A DNA stretch of 64,000 nucleotides from Dyadobacter sp. Leaf189 (GCF_001424405.1 NZ_LMPS01000006.1:62001-126000), one strand, 5' to 3'. Shown: positions 17,064-25,174, numbered from the stretch's first letter. Translations and numbers: made by a program. The notes: generated by a model from the sequence alone, not told the origin.

Positions 17064-18221
17064 ATGTTAGCAATGAATTACAGGGGCCCGTACCGGGTCA
17101 GAGCTGATCGCAGTAAGCCGATGCCGAAAATAGAGCATTCAGGTGATGCGATCGTCCGGGTAACACGTTCGTGTATTTGCGGGTCCGACCTCCACTTATA
17201 CCACGGAATGGTACCCGACACACGCGTCGGAACCACATTCGGCCACGAGTTCATCGGGGTTGTGGAAGAGATCGGCGACGCAGTACAAAACCTGAAAGTG
17301 GGCGACAACGTACTCGTTCCTTTTAATATCGCCTGCGGCAAATGCGTGTTTTGCGAACAGGGACTTTTTGGTAACTGTCACGAATCCAACCCCGAGGCTA
17401 CTGCAGTAGGCGGGATTTTCGGATACTCGCACACAGCCGGCGGTTTCGACGGTGGCCAGGCTGAATACGTGCGCGTACCATATGCAGACGTGGGCCCGAT
17501 GATCATTCCTGATAACATGGACCACGACGACGCAGTGTTGCTTACAGACGTGTTCCCTACCGGCTATCAGGCCGCTGAAATGGGCGGGATCAAACCCGGC
17601 GATACCGTGGTGGTATTTGGTGCAGGGCCAGTCGGGATCATGGCGGCAAAATCAGCCTGGTTGTTCGGCGCAGGCCGCGTGATCGTGATCGACCACCTGG
17701 AATACCGCCTGGAATTCGTGAAAAACTATGCGCAATGCGAAGTGTACAACTTCCGCTCGTTGGGAGATGTAGTACTGTTCCTGAAAAAGACTACAGACTG
17801 GCTCGGCGCAGACGTATGTATTGACGCCGTAGGCTGTGAAGCTGCGGGTGACGCCATGCAAACCATTACAGGGCGTAAACTGATGCTGCAATCGGGCTCA
17901 GCCACTGCGCTTCACTGGGCGATCAACTCGGTCAAAAAAGGAGGTATCGTGTCCATTGTGGGTGTTTACGGACCAACCGGAAACCTGATCCCGATCGGAA
18001 ACGTGGTGAACAAGGGTATCACAATCCGCGCCAACCAGGCTTCTGTAAAAAGACTGCTTCCTAAGTTGATCGACCACATTCAGTCTGGCAGGGTGAGTCC
18101 GAAAGACATTATTACCCACCGCATTCCGCTGGAAGAAGTTTCGGACGCTTACCACATTTTCTCAGCCAAACTGGACAATTGCATCAAGCCAATCCTAATA
18201 CCACCATCAGCAAGAAAATAA
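17064..18221 (+). CDS. Zinc-dependent alcohol dehydrogenase (formaldehyde-dehydrogenase-like)
   Basis: 385-residue MDR-family oxidoreductase. Catalytic zinc ligands are visible at C39 (CICGSD) and H61/E62 (GHE). The structural zinc has four cysteines at C91, C94, C97 and C105 (CGKCVFCEQGLFGNC). The NAD-binding fold starts at VVVFGAGPVGIMAAK near 188. Length and the DVFPTGYQAAE segment resemble glutathione-independent formaldehyde dehydrogenase-like enzymes; the actual substrate is open. ATG at 17064 or 17073 are both possible starts. The next gene begins 9 bases after the stop and is probably co-transcribed. Confidence 0.9.
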   Translation: MLAMNYRGPYRVRADRSKPMPKIEHSGDAIVRVTRSCICGSDLHLYHGMVPDTRVGTTFGHEFIGVVEEIGDAVQNLKVGDNVLVPFNIACGKCVFCEQGLFGNCHESNPEATAVGGIFGYSHTAGGFDGGQAEYVRVPYADVGPMIIPDNMDHDDAVLLTDVFPTGYQAAEMGGIKPGDTVVVFGAGPVGIMAAKSAWLFGAGRVIVIDHLEYRLEFVKNYAQCEVYNFRSLGDVVLFLKKTTDWLGADVCIDAVGCEAAGDAMQTITGRKLMLQSGSATALHWAINSVKKGGIVSIVGVYGPTGNLIPIGNVVNKGITIRANQASVKRLLPKLIDHIQSGRVSPKDIITHRIPLEEVSDAYHIFSAKLDNCIKPILIPPSARK

Positions 18222-18229
18222 CCAGCATT

Positions 18230-18712
18230 ATGAAAAAGACAGCACAAGATTACAGCCACATCAATGGTTGGGGAATTGACGCCGATCCGCTGGACGTGCC
18301 GGCATACCCGATGAAGAAAAGGACTGAAAACGATAACAAAGGGATGATCTGGGAGCGACCGCCGCAACAGCCTGAACTGGTTGAAGTACTCCATTCAAAC
18401 GAGCGCCCGGGCCTTACCGCAGTATTCGGAACGCCCAATCCGCCCAAAGGACTGAGTGGCAAAATTCGTCGCTACGCATTCAAATACAGCGAATCGATGA
18501 TCAGGCACTGGCTGCTCCTACTCGTAGCCGACCGTGTGAATATGATAGAAGGGATACACGAGGATATCAACAAGGGACATTTCCCGGATGTATTCTCGGA
18601 GCTTGGAGGGAAGTCGGAGATGAAGTATAACAAAGTTGGCCTCACGCGGAAAATCGCACTGGGAGCCGGCATTGCAGTACTAGCGATCGCATTCCTCCGC
18701 ACCCGGCGATAA
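18230..18712 (+). CDS. Unknown protein with C-terminal membrane anchor, linked to the alcohol dehydrogenase
   Basis: 160 residues from the ATG at 18230, 9 bases after the dehydrogenase stop. The frame extends upstream into the dehydrogenase gene but that part is not needed. The N-terminal half is polar and Pro-rich (GWGIDADPLDVPAYPMKKR, ERPPQQPELVEVL, TPNPPKGLSGKIRRYAF). Then comes an amphipathic region with a weakly hydrophobic stretch (HWLLLLVADRVNMIEG), and residues about 138-156 form a hydrophobic helix followed by RTRR. This suggests a tail-anchored inner-membrane protein with a cytoplasmic N-terminus. No domain is recognised. Operon context suggests a part in the same detoxification or stress process. 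Confidence 0.75.
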   Translation: MKKTAQDYSHINGWGIDADPLDVPAYPMKKRTENDNKGMIWERPPQQPELVEVLHSNERPGLTAVFGTPNPPKGLSGKIRRYAFKYSESMIRHWLLLLVADRVNMIEGIHEDINKGHFPDVFSELGGKSEMKYNKVGLTRKIALGAGIAVLAIAFLRTRR

Positions 18713-18734
18713 TTCAGTATCGGATTTTAAGTAA

Positions 18735-18776
18735 AATAAAAGACCTGCCCGCAATCAAGCCGGCAGGTCTTTTATT
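18735..18776. terminator. Bidirectional terminator hairpin
   Basis: A 15-bp perfect stem (aataaaagacctgcc, 18735-18749, with 18762-18776) has a 12-base loop. The A/T-rich stem base gives a T-tract on either strand. It lies between the convergent unknown gene (+) and the FAD-Rieske gene (-). Confidence 0.8.
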
Positions 18777-18785
18777 ATTTAAAAC

Positions 18786-18836
18786 AACTCATAAACTCTA
18801 ATTCTAAACTCATAAACTCTAAACTCATAAACTCAA
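18786..18836. repeat. Three short direct repeats at the 3' end of the FAD-Rieske gene
   Basis: The 15-mer aactcataaactcta is present at 18786-18800 and 18107+700 equivalent 18807-18821, and once with a changed last-but-one base at 18822-18836. The second and third copies are directly adjacent; the first is separated by six bases. The last copy enters the stop-codon region of the oxidoreductase at 18833. This looks like slippage-prone simple repeat, not a CRISPR or iteron array. Confidence 0.6.
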
Positions 18837-20410
18837 CTCTCCTTCCCTTCCCCAACCACAATCCGTTCCAGATCAAGGCGCGTAGGACCAGTAAGTACCT
18901 GCCCGTGCGCATTGAAGCGACCGCCGTGACAAGGGCAGTCCCAACTCTTCTCGGAACCGTTCCATTTTACAATACAGCCTGCGTGCGTACAAACGGGATC
19001 AAGCGCGTGTACCTGGCCTTTCGTATCCTTGTAAATCGCCAGCTTCTGTCCATCGTATTCAACGATATCGCCTGAATCCACAGGAAGCTGCGCCACGGAA
19101 TCAATCTTTTCAATACCAATGCGGTCTGCTACGAAACGATTTGCCACGTCTGCATTTTCCTTGACGAACTCAGTAAATCCTGCAATAGGCTTAATCCTGC
19201 CCGGATCGAAGAGATCTTTAAACTCGCTTTCTCCGGTTGCGATTAGCTGACTGACAACAATTGCCGCCACCGTACCCAGGATAATACCGTTCCCATTGTA
19301 GCCCGTCGCTGCGTAAATGCCCTTCGACGCGCCTGGCAGATGCCCGATGTAGGGAAGTCCGTCAGTAGGTACATAATATTGCGCCGACCATCTGGAAGAT
19401 ACCTCCGCGACCTGGTAGCAGGATTTGGTAAAATTGATCAGGTCTTCAAAGGATTGCTCCGGCTCTCCGTGGCCCGTTTTGTGATCGTGCCCGCCGGAGA
19501 TCAGGTATTTCTGTCCGTCCACTTCGTGCGTGCGGAAGTAGTGATAAGGATCTTTCAGGTCATACACCAATGCATCGGGATAAGCATTGTCGCTGAGCGT
19601 GGCCGCGATCACGTAGCTGCGGTAGGGCGCATTGCGGAAATGCAACAGGTTTACCCCGCCCGGCGGAATGTGCGTCGCATAAAACACAGACTTTGCCTTA
19701 ATCTCTCTCTCCGGCGACTTGGCGGTATGCACATCATCTTCCGTAGAAATATCCTCGATCCGGGTGTTTTCAAGCACAACTCCGCCAAGCGCTACAAACT
19801 CCTTCTGCAATGCCAGAATATATTTCAATGGATGAAATTGTGCCTGGTGATCGTACTCCAGCGCTTTCAGGTAAGACTGAGGCGCAGGCGCCGTTTGGGT
19901 AACTTCCACCTGTACACCTGCACGAATGGTGCTTTCGAGCATATCGTCCAGCTCCTTTACTTCATCGTCTGTCTGCGCATACACGTACGCTTTCTTACGC
20001 TCAAAATCACATTCAATTTCGTACTTGTCCACCAGCTCGGTAATGAGGCTCACTGATTGCGCAATTGACTTCGCAAACTGCTTTGAAGCATCCTCGCTGA
20101 ATGCACTTTCCACCTCGGCATAGGTAGTATCAGCAAAAGTATTGATGTGGGCAGTGGTACCCCCGGTAGTTCCGTAACCCGCATGATGGGCATCGGCGAT
20201 CACGCATTTACGTCCCGCTCTCTGCAACAGCAATGCGGCAGTAATCCCGGTGATCCCCGCTCCTACTATCAATGCATCGTAAACGAAAGCAGGATCAAAA
20301 GTGCCGTTCTGGTTGTCCAGATGCATATTTCTTTGCCATAAACTTACATTGTGCCCGTCCCTCGTGACGGCGCGCTCACTACCGAAATGCTGGTTTTGTT
20401 GATTTTCCAT
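18833..20410 (-). CDS. FAD-dependent oxidoreductase with C-terminal Rieske domain
   Basis: 525 residues. An N-terminal DAO-type FAD domain has the dinucleotide motif VGAGITG (residues 49-55) and a TTGGTTAHINT segment. The C-terminal 60 residues form a Rieske [2Fe-2S] domain with CTHAGC (C474, H476, C479) and CPCHGG (C492, C494, H495). C479 and C494 are the extra disulfide pair typical of high-potential, bc1-like Rieske proteins. There is no signal peptide, so it is probably cytoplasmic. The substrate is unknown; the FAD half resembles amine or amino-acid oxidases. A PQQ-type dehydrogenase gene lies 57 bases upstream on the same strand. Confidence 0.9.
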   Translation of the reverse strand: MENQQNQHFGSERAVTRDGHNVSLWQRNMHLDNQNGTFDPAFVYDALIVGAGITGITAALLLQRAGRKCVIADAHHAGYGTTGGTTAHINTFADTTYAEVESAFSEDASKQFAKSIAQSVSLITELVDKYEIECDFERKKAYVYAQTDDEVKELDDMLESTIRAGVQVEVTQTAPAPQSYLKALEYDHQAQFHPLKYILALQKEFVALGGVVLENTRIEDISTEDDVHTAKSPEREIKAKSVFYATHIPPGGVNLLHFRNAPYRSYVIAATLSDNAYPDALVYDLKDPYHYFRTHEVDGQKYLISGGHDHKTGHGEPEQSFEDLINFTKSCYQVAEVSSRWSAQYYVPTDGLPYIGHLPGASKGIYAATGYNGNGIILGTVAAIVVSQLIATGESEFKDLFDPGRIKPIAGFTEFVKENADVANRFVADRIGIEKIDSVAQLPVDSGDIVEYDGQKLAIYKDTKGQVHALDPVCTHAGCIVKWNGSEKSWDCPCHGGRFNAHGQVLTGPTRLDLERIVVGEGKES

Positions 20411-20467
20411 AATAAATACAGTCGTGTTTGGTGTTAATTCAAAGTTGCAGGTCAGAGCTGCTTCGCT

Positions 20468-21703
20468 TTATTTATAGGATACCCTGTAAACAACCCCGTT
20501 GGTATCGTCGGAGAAGAGCAGCGATCCGTCTTTATGCACAGCTACGCCCACCAGCCTGCCGAAATGCGCACGGTTGTTGTTGACGATAAAACCTGTTACA
20601 AAATCATCGAAACGGACAGGCTTACCATTTTCGAAATGCATGCGCACGATCTTGTAACCCACAGGCGAGCTCCTGTTCCAGGACCCGCGCATCGCTACAA
20701 AAGCATCGTTCTTGTACTCACCGGGAAACATCGCGCCTGTATAAAACGCCATTCCCATCGGAGCAGAGTGCGCCTGGTATGTCAATGCGGGTAATGTAGT
20801 TTTGGCAAGATATTGCTGGTAAGTAGTGTCGCCCTGCGGCCTGTCGCCGGGGTTGTACTTGCCTTCACCATAGATGTAAGGCCAGCCGTAATCCGCCCCC
20901 TGCTTGATCATGTTAACCTCCTCTTTTTGCTCATTATCACCCAGCCAGTCGATCCCGTGGTCCATTCCCCAGAGCTCACTCGTTTCAGGGTGCCAGCCAA
21001 AGCCGATCGTATTTCTTAAACCTTTTGCAAATATCTTCCGGTTGGACCCGTCCGGCTCGGCACGCAGGATAGTCGCGTTTTCAGGATTGGGCTCGGGACA
21101 GGAATTACAGGTACTGCCAACTGTGAGATACATTTTTTTATCCGGACCAAAAGCAATGGTGCGATTGGGATGCTGTCCGCCGTCGGGAAGATCATTGATC
21201 AGCATAGTAGGCTGACCGAGCGTACCATCGCCATTGATATCTGCTGCATATACCTCATTTACAGCTACCATATACATTTTGCCCTCGTACACAGAAAGCC
21301 CGTGCACCTGCTTGATGTTCGCTACGGTCTTCTTGCCTTCGGCACTGCCGTCGTTATCCGCATCAGTAAGCATGATCACAATCCCCGCTTCCCGGTCGGA
21401 AGCATAGACGTGGCCGTTGTGTGCCAGCAGGATACGGGGCTTGCCCAGCCCGTCTGCAAACTTGTTGATCGTAAATCCGGCGGGTACTTTCAGCTGGGCG
21501 ATGTTGGCGTCTGTTGCTTTTTGAACCGCCGGGTAAAAAACATAACCCTCGATCTGCGTGGAAGTTGGTTCTTCATCTGTCTCGGGAATGAATGCATCCC
21601 AGAAATTATCGTCTTCTTTGCAACCAAAAACGAGCGTACCGCAAACCGCCATTAACAACGGGGCTCTCCGCATCGTTTTCCAAAAACCATAGTGTTTTTT
21701 CAT
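20468..21703 (-). CDS. PQQ-type sugar/sorbosone dehydrogenase-like lipoprotein
   Basis: 411 residues with a lipobox VFGC (Cys28), so it is periplasmic and membrane-anchored. The rest is a six-bladed propeller of the soluble glucose/sorbosone dehydrogenase type. It includes LLAHNGHVYASDREAGIV near 91, RTIAFGPDKKMYLTVGSTCNSC near 182, GLRNTIGFGWHPETSELWGMDHGIDW near 229 and ADYGWPYIYGEGKYNPGD near 271. Such proteins oxidise aldoses or related alcohols using PQQ, but many homologues are untested. No pqq biosynthesis genes are in the window. It precedes the FAD-Rieske gene and may be co-transcribed with it. Confidence 0.85.
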   Translation of the reverse strand: MKKHYGFWKTMRRAPLLMAVCGTLVFGCKEDDNFWDAFIPETDEEPTSTQIEGYVFYPAVQKATDANIAQLKVPAGFTINKFADGLGKPRILLAHNGHVYASDREAGIVIMLTDADNDGSAEGKKTVANIKQVHGLSVYEGKMYMVAVNEVYAADINGDGTLGQPTMLINDLPDGGQHPNRTIAFGPDKKMYLTVGSTCNSCPEPNPENATILRAEPDGSNRKIFAKGLRNTIGFGWHPETSELWGMDHGIDWLGDNEQKEEVNMIKQGADYGWPYIYGEGKYNPGDRPQGDTTYQQYLAKTTLPALTYQAHSAPMGMAFYTGAMFPGEYKNDAFVAMRGSWNRSSPVGYKIVRMHFENGKPVRFDDFVTGFIVNNNRAHFGRLVGVAVHKDGSLLFSDDTNGVVYRVSYK

Positions 21704-21716
21704 GATAGGTGATTTT

Positions 21717-21724
21717 TAGTTTTG
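21717..21724 (+). promoter_or_regulatory. -7 promoter element upstream of the mini-ORF and LysR gene
   Basis: TAGTTTTG is a perfect Bacteroidetes -7 box. It would start RNA near 21730, upstream of the 29-codon ORF at 21749 and of the LysR ATG at 21835. No clear -33 TTG is seen at the right distance, only a T-run near 21693-21700. Confidence 0.4.
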
Positions 21725-21748
21725 ATGAATTTTGTGTTCGTTAAAAAA

Positions 21749-21838
21749 ATGAAGATGGCGAAGGTTAAAAAGCTGTGCCAGGAAGCGTATAAGATTAGCC
21801 GGACGATGTACCGGAAAATGCTGAAATTAAAGATATGA
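21749..21838 (+). CDS. Short basic peptide, translationally coupled to LysR gene
   Basis: A 29-codon ORF (ATG 21749, TGA 21836-21838) whose stop overlaps the LysR start in an ATGA arrangement. The peptide is strongly basic (10 Lys/Arg, 1 Glu), begins MKMAKVKKLC and could form an amphipathic helix with M, L and Y on one face. It lies just after a good -7 promoter box, so it would be the first ORF on the transcript. It may be a leader that couples translation to the regulator, or a small functional peptide. No homology can be claimed, and chance occurrence is possible at this length. Confidence 0.4.
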   Translation: MKMAKVKKLCQEAYKISRTMYRKMLKLKI

Positions 21839-22743
21839 TTGCATTAAAAACCGTAGACTACCGGCTGCTGGTAGTATTTACCGTGGGACAAAAGCTCAGC
21901 TTTACCAAAGCTGCGCTTGAACTGAACATTACCCAGCCAGCTGTGACCAAGCACGTGCGGGAGATGGAGCAGCAGCTCAATTGCCGCCTTTTTACCAGGA
22001 ATGGAAATACCATCGGGCTCACCGCGGAAGGTGCATTGTTTGTCAGGTATGCGCAACGCATCATTCAGCTTTCGCGTGAAATGGAATCTGAAATCGCGCA
22101 GGTGGCGCATGCGCATGGCGGAACGATCCGCATCGGGGCGAGTACAACGGTTGCGCAGACGATACTGCCGAAGCTGCTGGCACTCTTCAAGAAAAGCTAT
22201 CCAGCCCTTTCATTCACATTCATCCAGGGCAACACCGACCTTATAACCAAACACATACTGGACGAAACCGTCGACATCGCGATCGTAGAAGGGGCCGGCT
22301 TTCACCCACAGATCAGCTATACGCCCTTTGTCAAAGACGAAATTGTGCTGGTTACACAAACGAAAGGGAAGTATGCCAAATGGGGCGAGATCAACTTGAA
22401 ACAGCTCGCCGGTATTCCGCTGGTGTTGCGGGAGGCAGGCTCCGGGACACTGGATGTACTGCGAAAAGCGCTGGCAAAAGCCGGTCTTGCATTCAGCGAC
22501 CTCACGATCGAAATTGAGCTGGAAAGCAGTATCGCAATCAAACAATACCTCCTGCATTCACAAACCGCCGCGTTTCTATCTGTACAATCGGTAGTGAACG
22601 AATTGAAATACAACGAACTGACCATTATCGATATCAAAGGATTGGAGATTTACCGTGACTTCCAGTTCATACATCTCCACGGAAAAACATCTGCACTAAG
22701 CGAGCTTTTCATGCGCTTTTGCAAAAGCCATTATAACATTTAG
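21835..22743 (+). CDS. LysR-family transcriptional regulator
   Basis: 302 residues. The N-terminal winged helix-turn-helix (about 8-66) contains LSFTKAALELNITQPAVTKHVREME, the typical LysR recognition region. The effector-binding domain (about 92-295) starts GTIRIGASTTVAQTILP, similar to CysB/CysL-like regulators with two periplasmic-binding-protein-like lobes. The start codon overlaps the stop of a 29-codon ORF. It is followed, 91 bases on, by a ferredoxin reductase and ferredoxin, which it probably controls. Unlike most LysR genes it is in the same orientation as its presumed targets. Confidence 0.92.
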   Translation: MIALKTVDYRLLVVFTVGQKLSFTKAALELNITQPAVTKHVREMEQQLNCRLFTRNGNTIGLTAEGALFVRYAQRIIQLSREMESEIAQVAHAHGGTIRIGASTTVAQTILPKLLALFKKSYPALSFTFIQGNTDLITKHILDETVDIAIVEGAGFHPQISYTPFVKDEIVLVTQTKGKYAKWGEINLKQLAGIPLVLREAGSGTLDVLRKALAKAGLAFSDLTIEIELESSIAIKQYLLHSQTAAFLSVQSVVNELKYNELTIIDIKGLEIYRDFQFIHLHGKTSALSELFMRFCKSHYNI

Positions 22744-22766
22744 TTATATGGAATAACAATTCTTCA

Positions 22767-22798
22767 TTGGCCTTTGGCAGTGGAATTTGTCACTTTTG
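22767..22798 (+). promoter_or_regulatory. Promoter candidate for the ferredoxin reductase-ferredoxin operon
   Basis: TTG (22767-22769), a 21-base spacer and CACTTTTG (22791-22798, 7 of 8 to TAnnTTTG) predict a start near 22804, about 30 bases before the ATG at 22835. It lies just after the LysR gene, allowing separate control of the redox genes. Confidence 0.45.
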
Positions 22799-22834
22799 CA
22801 ATGGACTAACAAAGCACATTTAGCCATTCAAAAT

Positions 22835-23839
22835 ATGATCACCACTGACATATGTATTATCGGAGCCGGGCCGGTTGGCCTGTTCGCCGTCTTCGAAGCA
22901 GGTTTATTAAAAATGCGCTGCCACCTCGTGGACGCACTGCCGCAGGTTGGCGGCCAGCTTTCAGAAATATATCCCCAAAAACCAATTTATGATATTCCAG
23001 GCTTCCCGTCCATTCAGGCGCAGCAGCTGGTCGATAACCTCATGGAGCAGATCGCTCCCTTCAAGCCGGGTTTCACGCTGGGCGAACGCGTGGATACTGT
23101 CAGCCGATTGGATAACGGCGGCTTTGTGGTGCAAACCCACGACGATACCCGCATTGAATGCAAAGTACTTGTGATAGCGGGCGGACTGGGCTGCTTTGAA
23201 CCGCGCAAGCCTGTTATCAATGGTTTGGAGCAGTTTGAGGGAAAAGGCATTTCTTATTTTGTCAAAAACCCTGAAACTTTCCGGAACCGCAAATTGGTAC
23301 TGTCAGGCGGGGGCGATTCTGCGTTGGACTGGGCTATTTTCCTCGCGCCTATCGCTTCCGAACTTACGCTTGTTCACCGGGGCGAAACATTCCGGGGCGC
23401 ACCCGATTCAGCCGAAAAGGTGGTTGAAATGGCGCACCAGGGACAGCTCCGGCTCTTGCTCGAATCGCAGATCACCGAAGTAGCAGGGAACGGGCATTTG
23501 CAGTCACTTACCGTATCCAGCAAACACAATGGGGTGTTTAACCTGGAAGCTGATCACCTGATCCCACTTTTCGGACTGACACCCAAGCTGGGCCCGATAG
23601 CCGACTGGGGCCTTGCGCTGGACAAATCTGCCATTGAGGTGAATGTAGACGACTACTCCACATCTACGCCGGGCATCTTCGCGATCGGAGATATCAATAC
23701 TTATACAGGCAAGCTGAAACTGATTCTGTCGGGGTTCCATGAAGCCGCTTTAATGGCGCAAAGTGCCTTTAAATATGTTTATCCCGAGCAAAAACTAAGC
23801 TTTAAGTACACAACTGTTAACGGTGTTAATGCATTCTAA
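22835..23839 (+). CDS. Ferredoxin--NADP+ reductase, thioredoxin-reductase-like type
   Basis: Moves electrons between NADPH and ferredoxin using FAD. 334 residues from the ATG at 22835; the start 48 bases earlier precedes the predicted promoter end and lacks conservation. The FAD motif CIIGAGPVGLFAVFEAG begins at residue 6, followed by LPQVGGQLSEIYPQKPIYDIPGFP, typical of TrxB-like ferredoxin reductases. The NADPH motif LSGGGDSALDWA lies near 153. The CxxC of true thioredoxin reductases is absent. The C-terminal GDINTYTG segment is diagnostic for the flavin site. The ferredoxin gene starts one base after its stop. Confidence 0.92.
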   Translation: MITTDICIIGAGPVGLFAVFEAGLLKMRCHLVDALPQVGGQLSEIYPQKPIYDIPGFPSIQAQQLVDNLMEQIAPFKPGFTLGERVDTVSRLDNGGFVVQTHDDTRIECKVLVIAGGLGCFEPRKPVINGLEQFEGKGISYFVKNPETFRNRKLVLSGGGDSALDWAIFLAPIASELTLVHRGETFRGAPDSAEKVVEMAHQGQLRLLLESQITEVAGNGHLQSLTVSSKHNGVFNLEADHLIPLFGLTPKLGPIADWGLALDKSAIEVNVDDYSTSTPGIFAIGDINTYTGKLKLILSGFHEAALMAQSAFKYVYPEQKLSFKYTTVNGVNAF

Positions 23840-23840
23840 G

Positions 23841-24161
23841 ATGATAGAGCTGACAGTAATCGATCGCCAGGGACAGGAAAAAGCGCTGCAACTGGTGGAA
23901 GCCGAAGAGGCTAACCTCATGGAAACATTGAAAAACCATGATTATGAAATGCGCGCAACCTGCGGCGGGCTCGCATTGTGCGCCGACTGCCACTGCCTCA
24001 TTCTGAAAGGCCAGGACCAGCTCGCCGAACCGCAGGACGAAGAGTTAATGACACTCGAAACCCGTCCGGATGCACAGGATAATAGTCGCCTGGCGTGTCA
24101 GCTCAAAGTCAGCAGTGACCTGCACGGCGTTTTGCTGCAGCTGACAAATTATGCGAATTAG
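23841..24161 (+). CDS. [2Fe-2S] ferredoxin, adrenodoxin-like
   Basis: 106 residues from the ATG at 23841. The cluster ligands follow the C-x5-C-x2-C...C pattern of vertebrate/bacterial-type [2Fe-2S] ferredoxins (CGGLALCADC near 42-51 and RLAC near 88). Such ferredoxins feed electrons to P450s, Rieske oxygenases or Fe-S assembly. Here it sits one base after its likely reductase, making a dedicated pair. No terminal oxygenase is in the immediate operon. A hairpin at 24165-24193 follows. Confidence 0.92.
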   Translation: MIELTVIDRQGQEKALQLVEAEEANLMETLKNHDYEMRATCGGLALCADCHCLILKGQDQLAEPQDEELMTLETRPDAQDNSRLACQLKVSSDLHGVLLQLTNYAN

Positions 24162-24164
24162 ATG

Positions 24165-24193
24165 AAGTGAGAAGCTATCCCGGCTTCTCACTT
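24165..24193. terminator. Hairpin between convergent ferredoxin and LysR genes
   Basis: An 11-bp perfect stem (aagtgagaagc / gcttctcactt) has a 7-base loop. It includes the stop codon of the minus-strand LysR gene. The T-tract is poor, so termination is likely but not certain. Confidence 0.5.
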
Positions 24194-25084
24194 AAACTCG
24201 TTCTGCAGCAAGGTTTCGATATACCCGATCTCCTGCATATACAGCGATTGCTTCCGTTTGCCGAAATAAAGCGTGTTTTCCAGCGGCTTAAAACCTTCCC
24301 AGATCTTCGTCACCTGGCCGCCTTCAATCGCTTGCCTGCATAGAAACTCCGGTAGCACAGCCAGTCCGTTTCCCTGCGAAAGGCAGCGGATGATTGAGAA
24401 TTTATTAGGGACGATATAGTTGGGTAAAAAGCCCGGTCGCTCCCCGAAGTTCACCTCCCAAAAACTGTTGAGAACACCCATATCCGCAGCGGTATTGTAC
24501 CAAAGCTGCGTCTTCATCCAGTCTCTTGCAGCAGTTTTATCCGATTGATCCGGTACCTGGAACCCGCTCAAATCCGTGTGCAGCCCCGCTACCAACACAA
24601 GCCGCTCCACTGTGAAAGGATCGTAGATCAGCCCGTTGCTGCTGCTTGTGCAGGTGGTCAGGATCAGGTCTACCGCTCCATTTTCGAGAGACAAATTCAG
24701 CTGATCGTGGCTTCCAAATTGCATGATCAGGTTGAAACCGAGGGCAGGAATATGCCTTTCCAGCGCTTGCTGAAAGGTTTCCACGCACATACCCACACTT
24801 ACTGTCGCGCGCTCGGTACCCGATTTCCGCTGAAAGCGCATTTCGATATCTTCCAGGCACATCAGTGAATTGAGCATTTGCTGATACAACAACTTCCCCT
24901 TTTCAGTAGGTATCATTTTACGCGCAGTGCGTTCGAAAAGCGGAAAGCCGGTATAGGATTCCAGCGCATTCAAATGCAATCCCACACCAGGTTGAGAAAC
25001 GTACAGCTGCTTGGCAGCTCCGCTCATGGTACCTGTGTCGTACACCGCTTTGAAAGTCCGGAACCATTCAAGGTTAGCTTGCAT
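24188..25084 (-). CDS. LysR-family transcriptional regulator
   Basis: 298 residues. The DNA-binding domain (about 1-60) reads FRTFKAVYDTGTMSGAAKQL followed by YVSQPGVGLHLNALE, a slightly atypical recognition helix. The effector domain contains VSVGMCVETFQQ near 97 and a C-terminal lobe with GNGLAVLPEFL. It is divergent from the MdaB-like quinone reductase operon with 90 bases between them. This is the classical LysR layout, so it is the likely regulator of that operon, perhaps in response to quinones or electrophiles. Confidence 0.92.
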   Translation of the reverse strand: MQANLEWFRTFKAVYDTGTMSGAAKQLYVSQPGVGLHLNALESYTGFPLFERTARKMIPTEKGKLLYQQMLNSLMCLEDIEMRFQRKSGTERATVSVGMCVETFQQALERHIPALGFNLIMQFGSHDQLNLSLENGAVDLILTTCTSSSNGLIYDPFTVERLVLVAGLHTDLSGFQVPDQSDKTAARDWMKTQLWYNTAADMGVLNSFWEVNFGERPGFLPNYIVPNKFSIIRCLSQGNGLAVLPEFLCRQAIEGGQVTKIWEGFKPLENTLYFGKRKQSLYMQEIGYIETLLQNEFK

Positions 25085-25085
25085 G

Positions 25086-25153
25086 TATAATATTAGTTAT
25101 AGACATCGCAAATTTAACTTATTTTTATTATAATTAACAGCCGTTTAGTTTTG
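25086..25153. promoter_or_regulatory. Divergent LysR / quinone-reductase control region
   Basis: Two perfect -7 boxes face outward: TAAATTTG on the minus strand (25116 to 25109) toward LysR and TAGTTTTG on the plus strand (25146-25153) toward the flavodoxin-like gene. An imperfect palindrome TATAA-N6-TTATA at 25086-25101 overlaps the LysR transcript start and could be an autoregulatory site. The -33 elements are weak, as expected for activator-dependent promoters. Confidence 0.5.
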
Positions 25154-25174
25154 TCACATTAAAAATATGCGACA

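Noticed and set aside
18786..18836. CRISPR-like repeat array
   Set aside because: Units are only 15 bases with no spacer diversity and no cas genes in the window.
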